A stretch of DNA of 64,000 nt from Rhodanobacter sp. C03 (GCF_002001175.1 NZ_MUNT01000001.1:186001-250000), one strand, 5' to 3'. Shown: positions 18,495-27,676, counted from the first letter of the stretch. The notes: a model not told the origin generated them from the letters alone. Numbers and translations: made by a program.

Positions 18495-20825
18495 ATGCAT
18501 GTGATGAGCGGCAAGTCGCGCCTGTTCGGCGCTGTGGTGATGGGGTTGCTGTCGGCTGGCGTCGCCGCGCAGGGCCGGACGCTGGGCGCGAATGATTACG
18601 CGCAGGCCGAGCGCTTCATGAGCTACAACGTCGCGCCGCTGGTCGATCATGCGGTGCAGAAGGCCGACTGGCTGGATGACGCCCACTTCTGGTACCGCGA
18701 CCATGACAGTCACGGCGACCATTTCATGCAGATGGACGTGACCAGCGGCAAGGCTGCGCCGCTGTTCGACCAGGTCAAGCTCGCCGCCGCGCTGGGCAAG
18801 CTCAGCGACAAGCCGGTCGACGCGAGCAAGTTGCCGGTGACCGGCTACAGCGTGAAGCCGGATGGGCGTCTCGGGATCACGGTCCGCGACAAACAGTATT
18901 TGTGCGACATGCAGGCGGCGGCATGTGTGGCCGACAAGGGCGCGCAGGCGGCGAACAACGAACCGATCGTGCTGTCACCGGACAGGAAATCCGCGGCGTT
19001 CATCCGCGACTGGAATCTGTGGCTGCGCGATGTGGCGACGGGCAAGGAAACCCGGCTCACCAACGACGGCGTGGAGAACTTCGGCTACGCCACTGACAAC
19101 GCCGGCTGGAAGCACACCGACAACGCGATCCTGGTGTGGTCACCGGATTCGACGCAGATCGCCACGTTCCAGCAGGACCAGCGCAAGACCGGCGACATGT
19201 ACATGATCAGCACGAATGTCGGACACCCGAAGCTGGAGGCGTGGAAATATCCGCTGGTTGGCGACAAGGACGTGACGATGATCGAGCGCGTCATCATCGA
19301 CGTGCCCACGCACAAGGTCGTGCGCCTGCAGATGCCGCCGGATCAGCATCGTTCCACCTTGTGCGACGACGTCAGCTGCGGCCCGGACGGTGGCTGGGAC
19401 GACGTGCAGTGGGCGCCGGATGGCAAGACGCTGGCCTTCGTGTCTACTTCGCGCGACCACAAGAGCGCCACCTTGCGCGTGGCCGATGCGCGCAGCGGCA
19501 AGGTGCACGACGTGCTCAACGAAACCGTGCCGACCTATTACGAGAGCGGCAACGGCAAGGTCAACTGGACCTACCTGCCACAGTCGAACGAGGTGATCTG
19601 GTTCAGCGAGCGCAACAACTGGGGCAACCTGTATCTGTACGACCTCGCCAGCGGCAAGCTCAAGCACGCGATCACCACGGGCGAAGGCAATGTCACCGAA
19701 GTGCTGCGCGTGGACGACAAGAGCCGCACGCTGTGGTTCCGCGGTGTCGGCCGCGAACATGCTGAGAATCCCTATTACCAGCAGTTCTACAAGGTGGGTT
19801 TCGATGGTGGTCGGCCGACCTTGCTCACCCCGGAAGCCGCCGACCACATGGTAACGCTGTCGCCGGACGGCAAGTATTTCGTCGATGCGTATTCCACTAC
19901 CGACACGCCGCCGGTGACTGTCCTGCGCGGCAGTGACGACGGCAAGACGATGGCCAGCGTGGCCAAGGCCGATATCTCGCGCCTGCGCGCCGCCGGCTGG
20001 GTGCCGCCGCAGGTGTTCACGGTGAAGGCGCGTGACGGCAAGACCGATCTGTACGGCGTGATGTTCAAACCAACCCACTTCGATCCGCACAAAAAATACC
20101 CAGTCATCGACTACATCTATCCCGGCCCGCAGACCGGCTCGGTGCGCACGTTCGGCTTCCTGGCGGCCAACGGCGACAACCAGTCGCTGGCCGAACTTGG
20201 CTTCATCGTGGTCGCGATCGATGGCATGGGTACGCCGTGGCGTTCGAAGGCTTTCCACGATGCGTACTACGCCAACATGGGCGACAACACGCTGCCGGAT
20301 CAGGTCGCCGGCATCAAGGAGTTCGGCAAGCAGCACGCGTGGATCGATCTTGATCACGTCGGCATCTGGGGTCATTCGGGCGGCGGCTTCGCCACGGCGG
20401 ATGCCATGTTCCGCTATCCGGACTTCTTCAAGGTGGGCTGGGCCGAAAGCGGCAACCACGACAACCGCAACTACGAAGACGACTGGGCCGAGAAATACCA
20501 GGGCCTGCTGGTGACTCACGCTGACGGCAGCAGCAATTACGACGACCAGGCCAACCAGAACCTGGCGAAGGACCTCAAGGGTCACCTGATGCTGGTGCAC
20601 GGCACGATGGACGACAACGTGCCGACCAGCAACACGCTGCTGGTGGTCGACGCGCTGATCAAGGCCAACAAGGACTTCGACCTGCTGCTGATCCCGAATG
20701 CCCATCACGGTTACGCCGCGGCCACGCCGTATGCCACGCGCCGGCGCTGGGACTATTTCGTGCGCAACCTCGCCGGCGATACACCGCCGAAAGAATACGA
20801 GTTGAAGGCGTGGCCGTGGATGTGA
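18495..20825 (+). CDS. Dipeptidyl peptidase IV-type S9 serine peptidase, exported
   Basis: 776 residues from the ATG at 18495, placed 4 bases after GGAGAA; an ATG at 18504 is also possible. A signal peptide ends near GLLSAGVAAQG. Residues about 90-500 form the beta-propeller of DPP IV-like enzymes, with blades containing LSPDRKSAAFIRDWNLWLRD and WAPDGKTLAFVS. The C-terminal alpha/beta hydrolase domain has the nucleophile in GIWGHSGGGFATADA (about S627), the acid in LVHGTMDDNVP (about D704) and the histidine in IPNAHHGYA (about H735). It probably removes X-Pro/X-Ala dipeptides from peptides in the periplasm. A longer start at 18399 lacks a signal peptide. Confidence 0.93.
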   Translation: MHVMSGKSRLFGAVVMGLLSAGVAAQGRTLGANDYAQAERFMSYNVAPLVDHAVQKADWLDDAHFWYRDHDSHGDHFMQMDVTSGKAAPLFDQVKLAAALGKLSDKPVDASKLPVTGYSVKPDGRLGITVRDKQYLCDMQAAACVADKGAQAANNEPIVLSPDRKSAAFIRDWNLWLRDVATGKETRLTNDGVENFGYATDNAGWKHTDNAILVWSPDSTQIATFQQDQRKTGDMYMISTNVGHPKLEAWKYPLVGDKDVTMIERVIIDVPTHKVVRLQMPPDQHRSTLCDDVSCGPDGGWDDVQWAPDGKTLAFVSTSRDHKSATLRVADARSGKVHDVLNETVPTYYESGNGKVNWTYLPQSNEVIWFSERNNWGNLYLYDLASGKLKHAITTGEGNVTEVLRVDDKSRTLWFRGVGREHAENPYYQQFYKVGFDGGRPTLLTPEAADHMVTLSPDGKYFVDAYSTTDTPPVTVLRGSDDGKTMASVAKADISRLRAAGWVPPQVFTVKARDGKTDLYGVMFKPTHFDPHKKYPVIDYIYPGPQTGSVRTFGFLAANGDNQSLAELGFIVVAIDGMGTPWRSKAFHDAYYANMGDNTLPDQVAGIKEFGKQHAWIDLDHVGIWGHSGGGFATADAMFRYPDFFKVGWAESGNHDNRNYEDDWAEKYQGLLVTHADGSSNYDDQANQNLAKDLKGHLMLVHGTMDDNVPTSNTLLVVDALIKANKDFDLLLIPNAHHGYAAATPYATRRRWDYFVRNLAGDTPPKEYELKAWPWM

Positions 20826-20832
20826 GGCCAGC

Positions 20833-20870
20833 AGCGACAAGCGGAGTCCGGCACGGCTCCGCTTGTCGCT
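20833..20870. terminator. Hairpin between convergent genes, likely bidirectional terminator
   Basis: A perfect 14-bp stem (AGCGACAAGCGGAG and its complement) surrounds a 10-base loop. It starts seven bases after the peptidase stop and lies 28 bases from the stop of the convergent permease gene. No T-run follows on either side, so termination may need Rho or the element may only protect the mRNA end. Confidence 0.6.
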
Positions 20871-20898
20871 ATCCGTGCGTACCCCGCGCCTGCGCCAG

Positions 20899-22113
20899 TC
20901 AGTCCGCCCGGGTGGCCATCACCGGCGGTACCGCCGCTGCGTGCAATGCCGGGCCAAGCACCGCGCCTTGGCCGAGCAGCCACAACAGTACGGCGCCGAT
21001 GGGCAGGTAGAGGAATGGCAGCCGTGGCAGTTCGTAATGCGTCATCAGCCACAGGTTGAGCGCATAGGCCAGCAGCATGCCCGGCACGATGCCACCGCCG
21101 ACGATCAGGAAATTCTCGGCCTGGAAATAACACAGGATGTCGTTGCGAGTGGCGCCGATCGCGCGGCGAATGCCGATCGAGCGTCGTCGCTGTTGCACCC
21201 AGAAACTGGCGAGGCCGGCGATGCCCAACGCGGTGACGAACAATAGCCCGGCTGCTGCGGCCAGCAGCAGGCCAATCATGGTGCGATTGCGCCGGAAGAA
21301 GTCGGTACGCAATTGGCTGAACGTCTGCGCCTGCCGCAGGATGCGATTGCCATCGAGCTGGTTCAGCACCTCGGCCATCTGCTTCAGCACGCGCTCGCGT
21401 TCCTGCGGTGCCGTGCGCAACACGTAAGTGACATCGTTGCTGTCCGGCAGCATCGGAAACAGGGTGCTGTAATCGTTGCTGGCGGTTTCGCGCAGATGCG
21501 GTCGCAGCAGGTGGTCGACCACGCCGACGATGCGTACCGGGTTGTCGCCGGGATAGATGAGCTTGCCCAGCGCGCTCTGACCGGAGAACAGCCGTTCGGC
21601 CAGCGCGCGGGTGATGATGGTGACCGGCACATGATTGATGCCGGCCCAGTCGTGCGCGCTGTCCATCGGCAGGTATTCGTCCGGCAGGAAATCACGTCCT
21701 TCGAGCAGGTGCAGGCCCAGCGTGCCGAGCTCGCCGGGGGTACCGTTGTAGGCGGTGGCGGTAAGGTCGGTATCGGCGTTCGGCGTGGTGGCGATGCCAT
21801 TGCTCCAGTCGTTGCCGTTGAACGGCAACGCATCGACGGCAGCCACGGCTGTCACGCCGGGGATGTTGCGCAGCGCCGCCAGGTCCGCTGCGTGTCGGGC
21901 CAGCGGGTTTTCACCTTCGTCCAGGCCGATGCTATCGATCATCACCAGCTCGTCTTCGGCCACTCCGCTGGGCTGACGCATCTGTGCGGTCCGGTTGACG
22001 ATCATGAACACCACGTTGCAGACGATGGCGCAGGTCAGGCCGACCTGCAGCGTCAGCAACAGCACGGTGAGCTTGTGACGGGTGAGACTGGCGAGCAGTG
22101 GTCGCAGCGGCAT
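20899..22113 (-). CDS. FtsX/MacB-type ABC transporter permease
   Basis: 404 residues. A first membrane span (LTVLLLTLQVGLTCAIVCNVVF) is followed by a periplasmic MacB_PCD-like domain (about 45-260, including DFLPDEY and VVDHLLRP), then the FtsX core with three C-terminal spans (MIGLLLAAAAGLLFVTALGI, the QQRRRSIGIRRAIGATRNDI loop, and the last two hydrophobic helices). The RRAIGA coupling loop is where an ATPase subunit would bind. It follows the paralogous permease gene at 22123-23427 with nine bases between them, so they are one transcript. No ATPase gene is present in the operon. Confidence 0.9.
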   Translation of the reverse strand: MPLRPLLASLTRHKLTVLLLTLQVGLTCAIVCNVVFMIVNRTAQMRQPSGVAEDELVMIDSIGLDEGENPLARHAADLAALRNIPGVTAVAAVDALPFNGNDWSNGIATTPNADTDLTATAYNGTPGELGTLGLHLLEGRDFLPDEYLPMDSAHDWAGINHVPVTIITRALAERLFSGQSALGKLIYPGDNPVRIVGVVDHLLRPHLRETASNDYSTLFPMLPDSNDVTYVLRTAPQERERVLKQMAEVLNQLDGNRILRQAQTFSQLRTDFFRRNRTMIGLLLAAAAGLLFVTALGIAGLASFWVQQRRRSIGIRRAIGATRNDILCYFQAENFLIVGGGIVPGMLLAYALNLWLMTHYELPRLPFLYLPIGAVLLWLLGQGAVLGPALHAAAVPPVMATRAD

Positions 22114-22122
22114 GGGATTACC

Positions 22123-23427
22123 TCACTGGGTCTTGAGCTGCAGGGCAGGCGTGATGCGGCAGGCGCGCCAGGCCGGCAGCAGTCCGGCCAGCACGCTGGC
22201 GAACACCGCCAGAACGAAGGTGTCCAGCAGCATCGCGGCATCCATCTGGGCCAGTTGCGCGTAGCCGTCGGGCCGCTGCCGCACGCTCCACAGGCCAAGC
22301 TCGGCAATCGCCAGGCCCAGTACGCCGCCAGCCACGCCGATCACCGCCGACTCGATGCCGAATTGCAGGAAGATGTCGCGCCGCTGCGCACCCAGTGCCC
22401 GGCGCACGCTGACCTCGCCACTGCGGCGCAGGAATTTCGCCAGCAGCAGGCCGACGATGTTGACCATGCATACGCCGAGAAAACCCAAGGCCAGCCACAG
22501 TTGCAGGCGCAGGTCGGACGGGATCACCTGCTGTCGAGTGAGCCAGTTCATCAAGCCGTAGAGTTGCGCGTTAACGGGGCGCGGAAAGCGGCCATGCGTC
22601 TGCTGCTCGCGCCAGTAGTCGCCGAGGAAGTCCCGGTAGGCGCGCGCCTTGGCCGGGTTGTCCAGTTGCACCCAGAACTGCAACCAGGTGCAGTGATCGC
22701 TGGTGCGGCCACCGGCGCCATTGCCCCAGCACATGAAACTGCCGCTGAAATCGAACTTCAGATCCAGCGCGGTCTGCAACGGCAGGAAAAACTGGTCGGT
22801 CTTGCCGAAGGAGCGATCGTTGACCTGGGCATAGAAGGTGGGTTGTGGATACCAGTCATCGAGTACGCCGACCACGCGGAAATCGGTGTTCTTCAATCGC
22901 ACCGTGCGGCCGATGCCCGGCATGTCGCCGAACAGCTTGCGGTTGAGTTCGGTGTTGAGCACGACCACGCGTGCGCGCTGCTCGTCATCCTCGGCGGTCC
23001 AGCCGCCGCCAGCGCGGAACGGTGCACCGAACATCGAAAAGAAGTCTGCGGTGACGTAATGCCCAGGCTGGAAGAATGGTCGCAACGACGCCTGCGCGGG
23101 ACGGATCGGCACCGAGCCTGCCACCATCGCCGCCTGCCGGTCCGCACGATGGGTGCGCAACAGGTTCATCGCATCCGGCCACGTCAGGTTGCCGGTGGGC
23201 GCACTGTCTTTGGAAGCCTTGTTGCGCTCCAGCGGAAGGGGATCGATCACAGGTACGTACAGTTGCGCGCTATGCCCAGGCAGCGGATCGCCCGACATCA
23301 CGTGCAGCACGGTGATCATGGTCATGCTGGCGCCGATGCCCAGACCGATGGCGAGGATCATCAGTGCGGTAAGCACCTTGCTGCGCTTCAGGCTGCGCAG
23401 CGCAAGCGCGAAGTAATAGCCGAACAT
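22123..23427 (-). CDS. FtsX/MacB-type ABC transporter permease
   Basis: 434 residues from the ATG at 23427, which has GGGAGG a few bases upstream; an earlier in-frame start at 23448 would overlap that ribosome site. The N-terminal span (VLTALMILAIGLGIGASMTMITV) is followed by a large periplasmic domain with GHYVTADFFSMFGAPFRAG and LNTELNRKLFGD, both typical of MacB-like periplasmic domains. The C-terminal FtsX part has three spans and the RRSGEVSVRRALGAQRRDI coupling loop. It pairs with the permease immediately downstream. MacB-like systems export peptides, lipoproteins or macrolides or act as mechanotransmitters; the substrate here is unknown. Confidence 0.9.
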   Translation of the reverse strand: MFGYYFALALRSLKRSKVLTALMILAIGLGIGASMTMITVLHVMSGDPLPGHSAQLYVPVIDPLPLERNKASKDSAPTGNLTWPDAMNLLRTHRADRQAAMVAGSVPIRPAQASLRPFFQPGHYVTADFFSMFGAPFRAGGGWTAEDDEQRARVVVLNTELNRKLFGDMPGIGRTVRLKNTDFRVVGVLDDWYPQPTFYAQVNDRSFGKTDQFFLPLQTALDLKFDFSGSFMCWGNGAGGRTSDHCTWLQFWVQLDNPAKARAYRDFLGDYWREQQTHGRFPRPVNAQLYGLMNWLTRQQVIPSDLRLQLWLALGFLGVCMVNIVGLLLAKFLRRSGEVSVRRALGAQRRDIFLQFGIESAVIGVAGGVLGLAIAELGLWSVRQRPDGYAQLAQMDAAMLLDTFVLAVFASVLAGLLPAWRACRITPALQLKTQ

Positions 23428-23559
23428 CGTGAGCCTCCCGGTAGCCATGCAGGGCGTTGACGGACACAGCCGTCCCCGCCGCCTGCGAAAACAGGCGGTA
23501 TGTGTGCGTTCAAACGACCGGCGGCGATCGCCGGTTTCTGCTGCCGAGGCGGCGGTGCC

Positions 23560-26145
23560 TCAGCGGCGGCTGACTTCCTGCGCCACGCCCTTGCCGAGTG
23601 CCTCGTCGATCAACTGCGATGCCTGCAGATTGGCCTGTGCGACGACCTGTTGCTGGCGCTGCGTCATCGCAGCCAGCTTCGGTTGCAGCGCGACCAGTTG
23701 CCGGTTGAGATCGGCCATCTGTGCGGTGATCTCGCGTTGCTGTGCGTCCAGACTTGCCAGGCGCTGTGTGGCGGCGGGTGCCTGCGCGTCGGCGAGCAGA
23801 TCGCGACGCTGCTCCTCGACATCGCGTTGCCGGTTGAGCAAGCCTTCCAGCGGCCCCTTCAGTTCCCACTTCTCGCCTTCGAGCTTGCCCGCATCGCGCC
23901 AGTACGCGCTCACCGAAGCGTAGGTGGCGTTGGCGCGCTCGACATAAGCGGGATCACGGATCAGGTAGGTCTGATCGCCGCGGCGGAACCAGAACATCGG
24001 TGCCGTATCCGTGGTGTGCAAGCGCTTGGCCATCGCGACATCGGCGCGGTCACCGTTGATCAATACGGTTTCACCACGGGCGTTGTGGTCGTACAGGGCA
24101 TAGGCATATTTGCTGCCGGGTTCCACCGTGGTGATGTCGCTGTCGCGGTGTCGGGTCTGATTGGCGGATGTCGTTGTTGTGGCGGCTGCCGACGGTGGCG
24201 GTGCAATCGGTGTCGGTGGTGCGGGTGGCAGCGCCGGCATTTTCGAGAGCGGCGGTGTCGGCGGTAAACCGGGCAGCTGTCGTGCCTGTGTGGCGGCGGA
24301 CTGCGGCATCGGGTTCATGCCGAGCTTTTGCGCAGCGCCATGTGCAATCGCCTCGTCCAGCAGTTTCCTGATCTGCTGATCCGCTTGTTCCGTCGCCTGT
24401 TGCTGGCGCTTGCCCAGTGCTTCCTGCTGCGCGCCGAGTGCTTCCTGTTGCTTGCCCAGTGCTTCCTGCTCGCGGCCAAGCTCATCCTGCTGCCGGCCGA
24501 GCTCGCTCTGACTGGCTTCCAGTCTGGCCCGTTGCGCTTCCAGCGCTGCCGAGGACTGGTCTTGGCCGGATTGCACGGTCAGCCTTGCCTCTTCGCTGGC
24601 CAGCTTCCCTTGTCTGGTGCCGAGCGCACCTTGGCGTGCGCCGAGTGCGCCCTGTTTGCCGCCAAGCTGGCCTTGCTGACCGCCGAGCTGGCCCTGTTGC
24701 CTGGCCAGCGCCGTGACTGGCGCGTAGGCGACCCTGGCGCGCTGGATGTAGCTGGTATCGCGGATCAGGTAGGCCTGGTCTCCGCGGCGGAACCACAGCA
24801 TCGGTTCGTTGCCTTGGTGCAGCCGCTGCGCGATGGCCAGGTCGTTGTCCGTGCCGTTGACGGTGATCGAATCGCCATCGAACAGTGCGAAGCCATCGCG
24901 GGCATCGGTACGGGTAGTAATGTCGACATGATGGGCCGAGAAGCCACTGGCGAGGTGCGCTGGAACCGGCGGCGCGGGTGGCGGAGTCGGCGGAGTTGGT
25001 GGGGCGGGAGGTGTGGGCGGCGGCGGTGGCACGGCCGTCAGTTCACCCGTCTGGGTGGCGGCCTGCGCCGCGGTCGCACCGGTGGCCGTCACGCGATAGG
25101 GCAGCACGCCGACGAGCGCAATCAGCACGACGAGCCACCAGCCACGCGTGCGCAACTGCGAAGGATTCACGCTTTGCTGCAACATGGTCAGTCGCCTTTT
25201 CAGGTTCTGGAAGGTGGGGGATGCCCCGGCGAGGCCGGAGTGCATGGGCTGGGCCACGCCGAGGCGCAGCAGCAGGCGCCCGTAGTCCTGCGGTGCCGTG
25301 CAATGCTGTTGCAGCACTTGCGCATCGCAGGCGGCTTCGCGGTGGAGTGCGTACTCGCGCATCGCCCATGCCACCAGCGGGTGGAAAAAGAACAGTCGCT
25401 GCGCAATCGCCGGTGCCCAGCCCAGCCAGAGATCGCCGCGGCGCAGATGGGCCAGCTCGTGGGCGAGCGCCATCGATGATTCTTCCGGCGTGAGTAACTC
25501 GTTGGCCGGAAGCAGGACGGTGGGACGCCACAGACCGGTCACCTGGGGCGAGGTGATCGCATGCGACACGCGCAATTGCGGACAGCGGCGCAAGCCGAGC
25601 ATGCGGGCCTGCTGCGAGCAGGCTGCCTGCAGCGTTTCGTCGCGCGCTGGCGCGGATTCACGCAGCAGCAGACGCGTTTTTCGCCATTGCCGCGCAACCA
25701 GCAGCAGCTGCGCCAGCAGGCCGACGAGCCACAATGTCACCACGAACGAACGCCAGGGGAACGGACGCGTTGGCATCGACGTAGGCGTTGTCGACTGCGC
25801 AGTCGTCATCGCCGGAGTAGTGGGCAAGGACGGCCCGGCAACCTCCGAGGGTGTGCTGGATTCGTCCAATGGCGCGATCGCGGTGGTCTGCTGGTTGGCC
25901 GTTGCCACGATGGAGGCGGGCGGCGATGCCGGTGACAGCAGTGGCAATTTCACCGGTGTGCTGGCGACCAGGCCGACGATCAACTGCACGCTGAGCACCC
26001 ACCACAGCATGCAACGGATTGCCGGTGACAATCGCGGCATCAAGCGACCCAGCAGCCATAGCGCGCCGATCAGCAGCACCGCTTGCGCGGATGTCCAGGC
26101 GAGGCGGATCAGCAAGGTATCGGTGAGGGTATGCATCGTGTCCAT
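23560..26145 (-). CDS. BlaR1/MecR1-like M56 membrane metallopeptidase receptor with duplicated C-terminal module
   Basis: 861 residues. The N terminus has membrane spans at about 12-35, 45-62 and 133-150, then the M56 zinc peptidase domain with HELAH at 229-233 and the third ligand in REAACD near 270. A span at about 336-350 ends it. After a Pro-rich linker (373-394) come two copies of one module: residues about 405-609 and 667-861. Each has FRRGDQ.YLIRD, a Gln/Leu/Gly-rich heptad coiled coil and an L.DEA...G.AQ tail. No penicillin-binding domain motif is seen, so this is a receptor for some other signal. It starts one base after the BlaI stop, so the pair is coupled. Confidence 0.88.
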   Translation of the reverse strand: MDTMHTLTDTLLIRLAWTSAQAVLLIGALWLLGRLMPRLSPAIRCMLWWVLSVQLIVGLVASTPVKLPLLSPASPPASIVATANQQTTAIAPLDESSTPSEVAGPSLPTTPAMTTAQSTTPTSMPTRPFPWRSFVVTLWLVGLLAQLLLVARQWRKTRLLLRESAPARDETLQAACSQQARMLGLRRCPQLRVSHAITSPQVTGLWRPTVLLPANELLTPEESSMALAHELAHLRRGDLWLGWAPAIAQRLFFFHPLVAWAMREYALHREAACDAQVLQQHCTAPQDYGRLLLRLGVAQPMHSGLAGASPTFQNLKRRLTMLQQSVNPSQLRTRGWWLVVLIALVGVLPYRVTATGATAAQAATQTGELTAVPPPPPTPPAPPTPPTPPPAPPVPAHLASGFSAHHVDITTRTDARDGFALFDGDSITVNGTDNDLAIAQRLHQGNEPMLWFRRGDQAYLIRDTSYIQRARVAYAPVTALARQQGQLGGQQGQLGGKQGALGARQGALGTRQGKLASEEARLTVQSGQDQSSAALEAQRARLEASQSELGRQQDELGREQEALGKQQEALGAQQEALGKRQQQATEQADQQIRKLLDEAIAHGAAQKLGMNPMPQSAATQARQLPGLPPTPPLSKMPALPPAPPTPIAPPPSAAATTTTSANQTRHRDSDITTVEPGSKYAYALYDHNARGETVLINGDRADVAMAKRLHTTDTAPMFWFRRGDQTYLIRDPAYVERANATYASVSAYWRDAGKLEGEKWELKGPLEGLLNRQRDVEEQRRDLLADAQAPAATQRLASLDAQQREITAQMADLNRQLVALQPKLAAMTQRQQQVVAQANLQASQLIDEALGKGVAQEVSRR

Positions 26146-26146
26146 C

Positions 26147-26533
26147 TCACGACTCCTTGCGCTTGGATTGCAGCTGCGTCACCAGCGCTTCCAGCTGCGC
26201 CAGCTCGGTGTCGGATACTTCGGCGTGCTCGGACATCCAGGCCACGAACGGCGAGACGGAACCGCTTAATGTCTTCTCGACAAAGCTACCGACCGCGCTG
26301 CGCATCGCCTCGCCGGGCCCGGTGGCGGTGCTGTAGCGGTACATGCCCTTGACCTGCCGGCGCTTGAGATAACCCTTGCTGCGCAGGCGTTCCATCATGG
26401 TCAGCACGGTGGAGCGCGCCAGTCCGCGCGGCTCGCCGTAGCCAACGGCCACTTCGCCTACCGAGGCGTGACCGCATTCGTCGATGTGATGCAGTAGCGC
26501 CAGTTCCTGGTCGCCGATGGTAGATTTGAGCAT
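26147..26533 (-). CDS. BlaI/MecI/CopY-family repressor
   Basis: 128 residues: a winged helix (DQELALLHHIDECGHASVGEV, then ARSTVLTMMERLRSKGYLKRRQ as recognition helix and wing) and a C-terminal dimerisation helix pair (VSPFVAWMSEHAEVSDTELAQLEALV). Family members repress by binding TACA-N-TGTA operators as dimers and are inactivated when the partner M56 receptor triggers their cleavage. Two matching operators lie just upstream at 26552-26565 and 26581-26592, which suggests autoregulation of the operon BlaI, BlaR1-like, two permeases. Confidence 0.93.
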   Translation of the reverse strand: MLKSTIGDQELALLHHIDECGHASVGEVAVGYGEPRGLARSTVLTMMERLRSKGYLKRRQVKGMYRYSTATGPGEAMRSAVGSFVEKTLSGSVSPFVAWMSEHAEVSDTELAQLEALVTQLQSKRKES

Positions 26534-26551
26534 GGCCGAAGGTTCCGCGTA

Positions 26552-26592
26552 ACTACAGATGTAGTCACGCTACGCCATGCCTACACGTGTAG
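26552..26592. promoter_or_regulatory. Two BlaI-type operators
   Basis: ACTACAGATGTAGT (26552-26565) and CTACACGTGTAG (26581-26592) are dyads matching the TACA/TGTA half-sites known for BlaI/MecI repressors. Their centres are 28 bases apart and the nearer one ends 19 bases before the repressor start codon, so they very likely overlap its promoter. Confidence 0.8.
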
Positions 26593-26650
26593 TCAATAGG
26601 CCGGGTGGCATCCTCTGTGCCAGCGCGGGCCGCCGGGTGAATCGGGCGCG

Positions 26651-27676
26651 TCAAAACGCCATATCGAACGCCACTTCGCCCTGCACGCCGACCTGATACG
26701 CGGACACCCGGCGCTCGAAGAAATTGGTCACTTCCTGCACGTCCTGCAGATCCATGAAGTCGAACGGGTTCTTCGCGCCGTACTTCTTCGGCATGTCGAG
26801 CTGAGCGAGGCGCTGGTCGGCGCAGTATTCGAGGTACTGGCGCATGTCTTTCACCGACAGTCCGACCACACCGCCGGAGAGCACGTCCTCGGCGAACAGG
26901 GTTTCGCAGGCGATCGCGTCTTCCATCATCTGCTCGACCTGCGCGCGCATGGTGTCGTCGAACAGCTCGGGCTCTTGCTCGCGCACTGTGCGCACCACAT
27001 CGAAGGCAAACGCCATGTGACCGCTCTCGTCGCGGAACACCCAGTTGGTGCCCGCGGCGAGGCCATGCAGCAGGCCGCGCGAGCGCAGATAGTAGACGTA
27101 GGCGAATGCGGCGTAGAAGAACAGGCCTTCGATGCAGGCGGCGAAGCAGATCAGGTTGAGTAGGAACTGCCGCCGCTGCTCACGCGTCTCCAATCGCCGC
27201 AAGTCCTGCACCGAGTCGATCCACTTGAAGCAGAACTCGCCCTTGGCGCGGATCGAGGGAATGTTCTCGATCGCCGCGAACGCCATGTTGCGCTCGGCCG
27301 GATCGGGGATATAGGTGTCGAGCAGGGTGAGATAGAACTGTACGTGCAGCGCTTCCTCATACAGCTGGCGCGATAGGTACATGCGCGCTTCGGGCGAATT
27401 GATGTGCTGATACAGATTCAGCACCAGGTTGTTCGACACGATGGTGTCGCCGGTGGCGAAGAATGCCACCAGGCGATGGATCAGGTGGCGATCGGCGGGG
27501 GACATCTTCGACGAAAGGTCGGCGGTGTCCATCGAGAAATCCACTTCCTCGACTGTCCAGGTGTTCTTGATCGCGTTGCGGTACATCTCGTAGAAACCGG
27601 GATAACGCATCGGGCGCAGGGTGAGCTCGAATCCCGGGTCGAGGATGTGGGCGTTGCGGATGGGTTGGGCGGGCAT
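26651..27676 (-). CDS. nrdB: Class Ia ribonucleotide reductase small (radical) subunit
   Basis: 341 residues. It holds the diiron-tyrosyl radical that starts ribonucleotide reduction by NrdA. The ligand set is complete and correctly spaced: D77 (FATGD), E108 and H111 (YEEALH), radical tyrosine Y115 (HVQFY), E183 (CIEG), and E217/H220 (RDESGH). The C terminus ends VQGEVAFDMAF, the kind of tail that docks on NrdA. It lies downstream of nrdA on the same strand but 605 bases away, because a nuclease gene and repeats sit between them. It may still be read from the nrdA promoter or have its own. Confidence 0.96.
   Translation of the reverse strand: MPAQPIRNAHILDPGFELTLRPMRYPGFYEMYRNAIKNTWTVEEVDFSMDTADLSSKMSPADRHLIHRLVAFFATGDTIVSNNLVLNLYQHINSPEARMYLSRQLYEEALHVQFYLTLLDTYIPDPAERNMAFAAIENIPSIRAKGEFCFKWIDSVQDLRRLETREQRRQFLLNLICFAACIEGLFFYAAFAYVYYLRSRGLLHGLAAGTNWVFRDESGHMAFAFDVVRTVREQEPELFDDTMRAQVEQMMEDAIACETLFAEDVLSGGVVGLSVKDMRQYLEYCADQRLAQLDMPKKYGAKNPFDFMDLQDVQEVTNFFERRVSAYQVGVQGEVAFDMAF

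Noticed and set aside
19140-20840. A 566-codon open frame on the minus strand opposite the DPP IV gene
   Set aside because: No recognisable domain; the plus strand has a complete S9 peptidase with a catalytic triad.
21313-23460. A 715-codon open frame on the plus strand opposite the two FtsX genes
   Set aside because: It has the composition of an antisense shadow in GC-rich DNA (His/Arg/Gln-rich, no family motifs), while the opposite strand has two clear permeases.
24400-24720. Near-tandem DNA repeats suggesting a CRISPR or satellite array
   Set aside because: They encode the seven-residue Gln/Leu/Gly coiled-coil repeats inside the BlaR1-like gene, so they are coding repeats without spacers.
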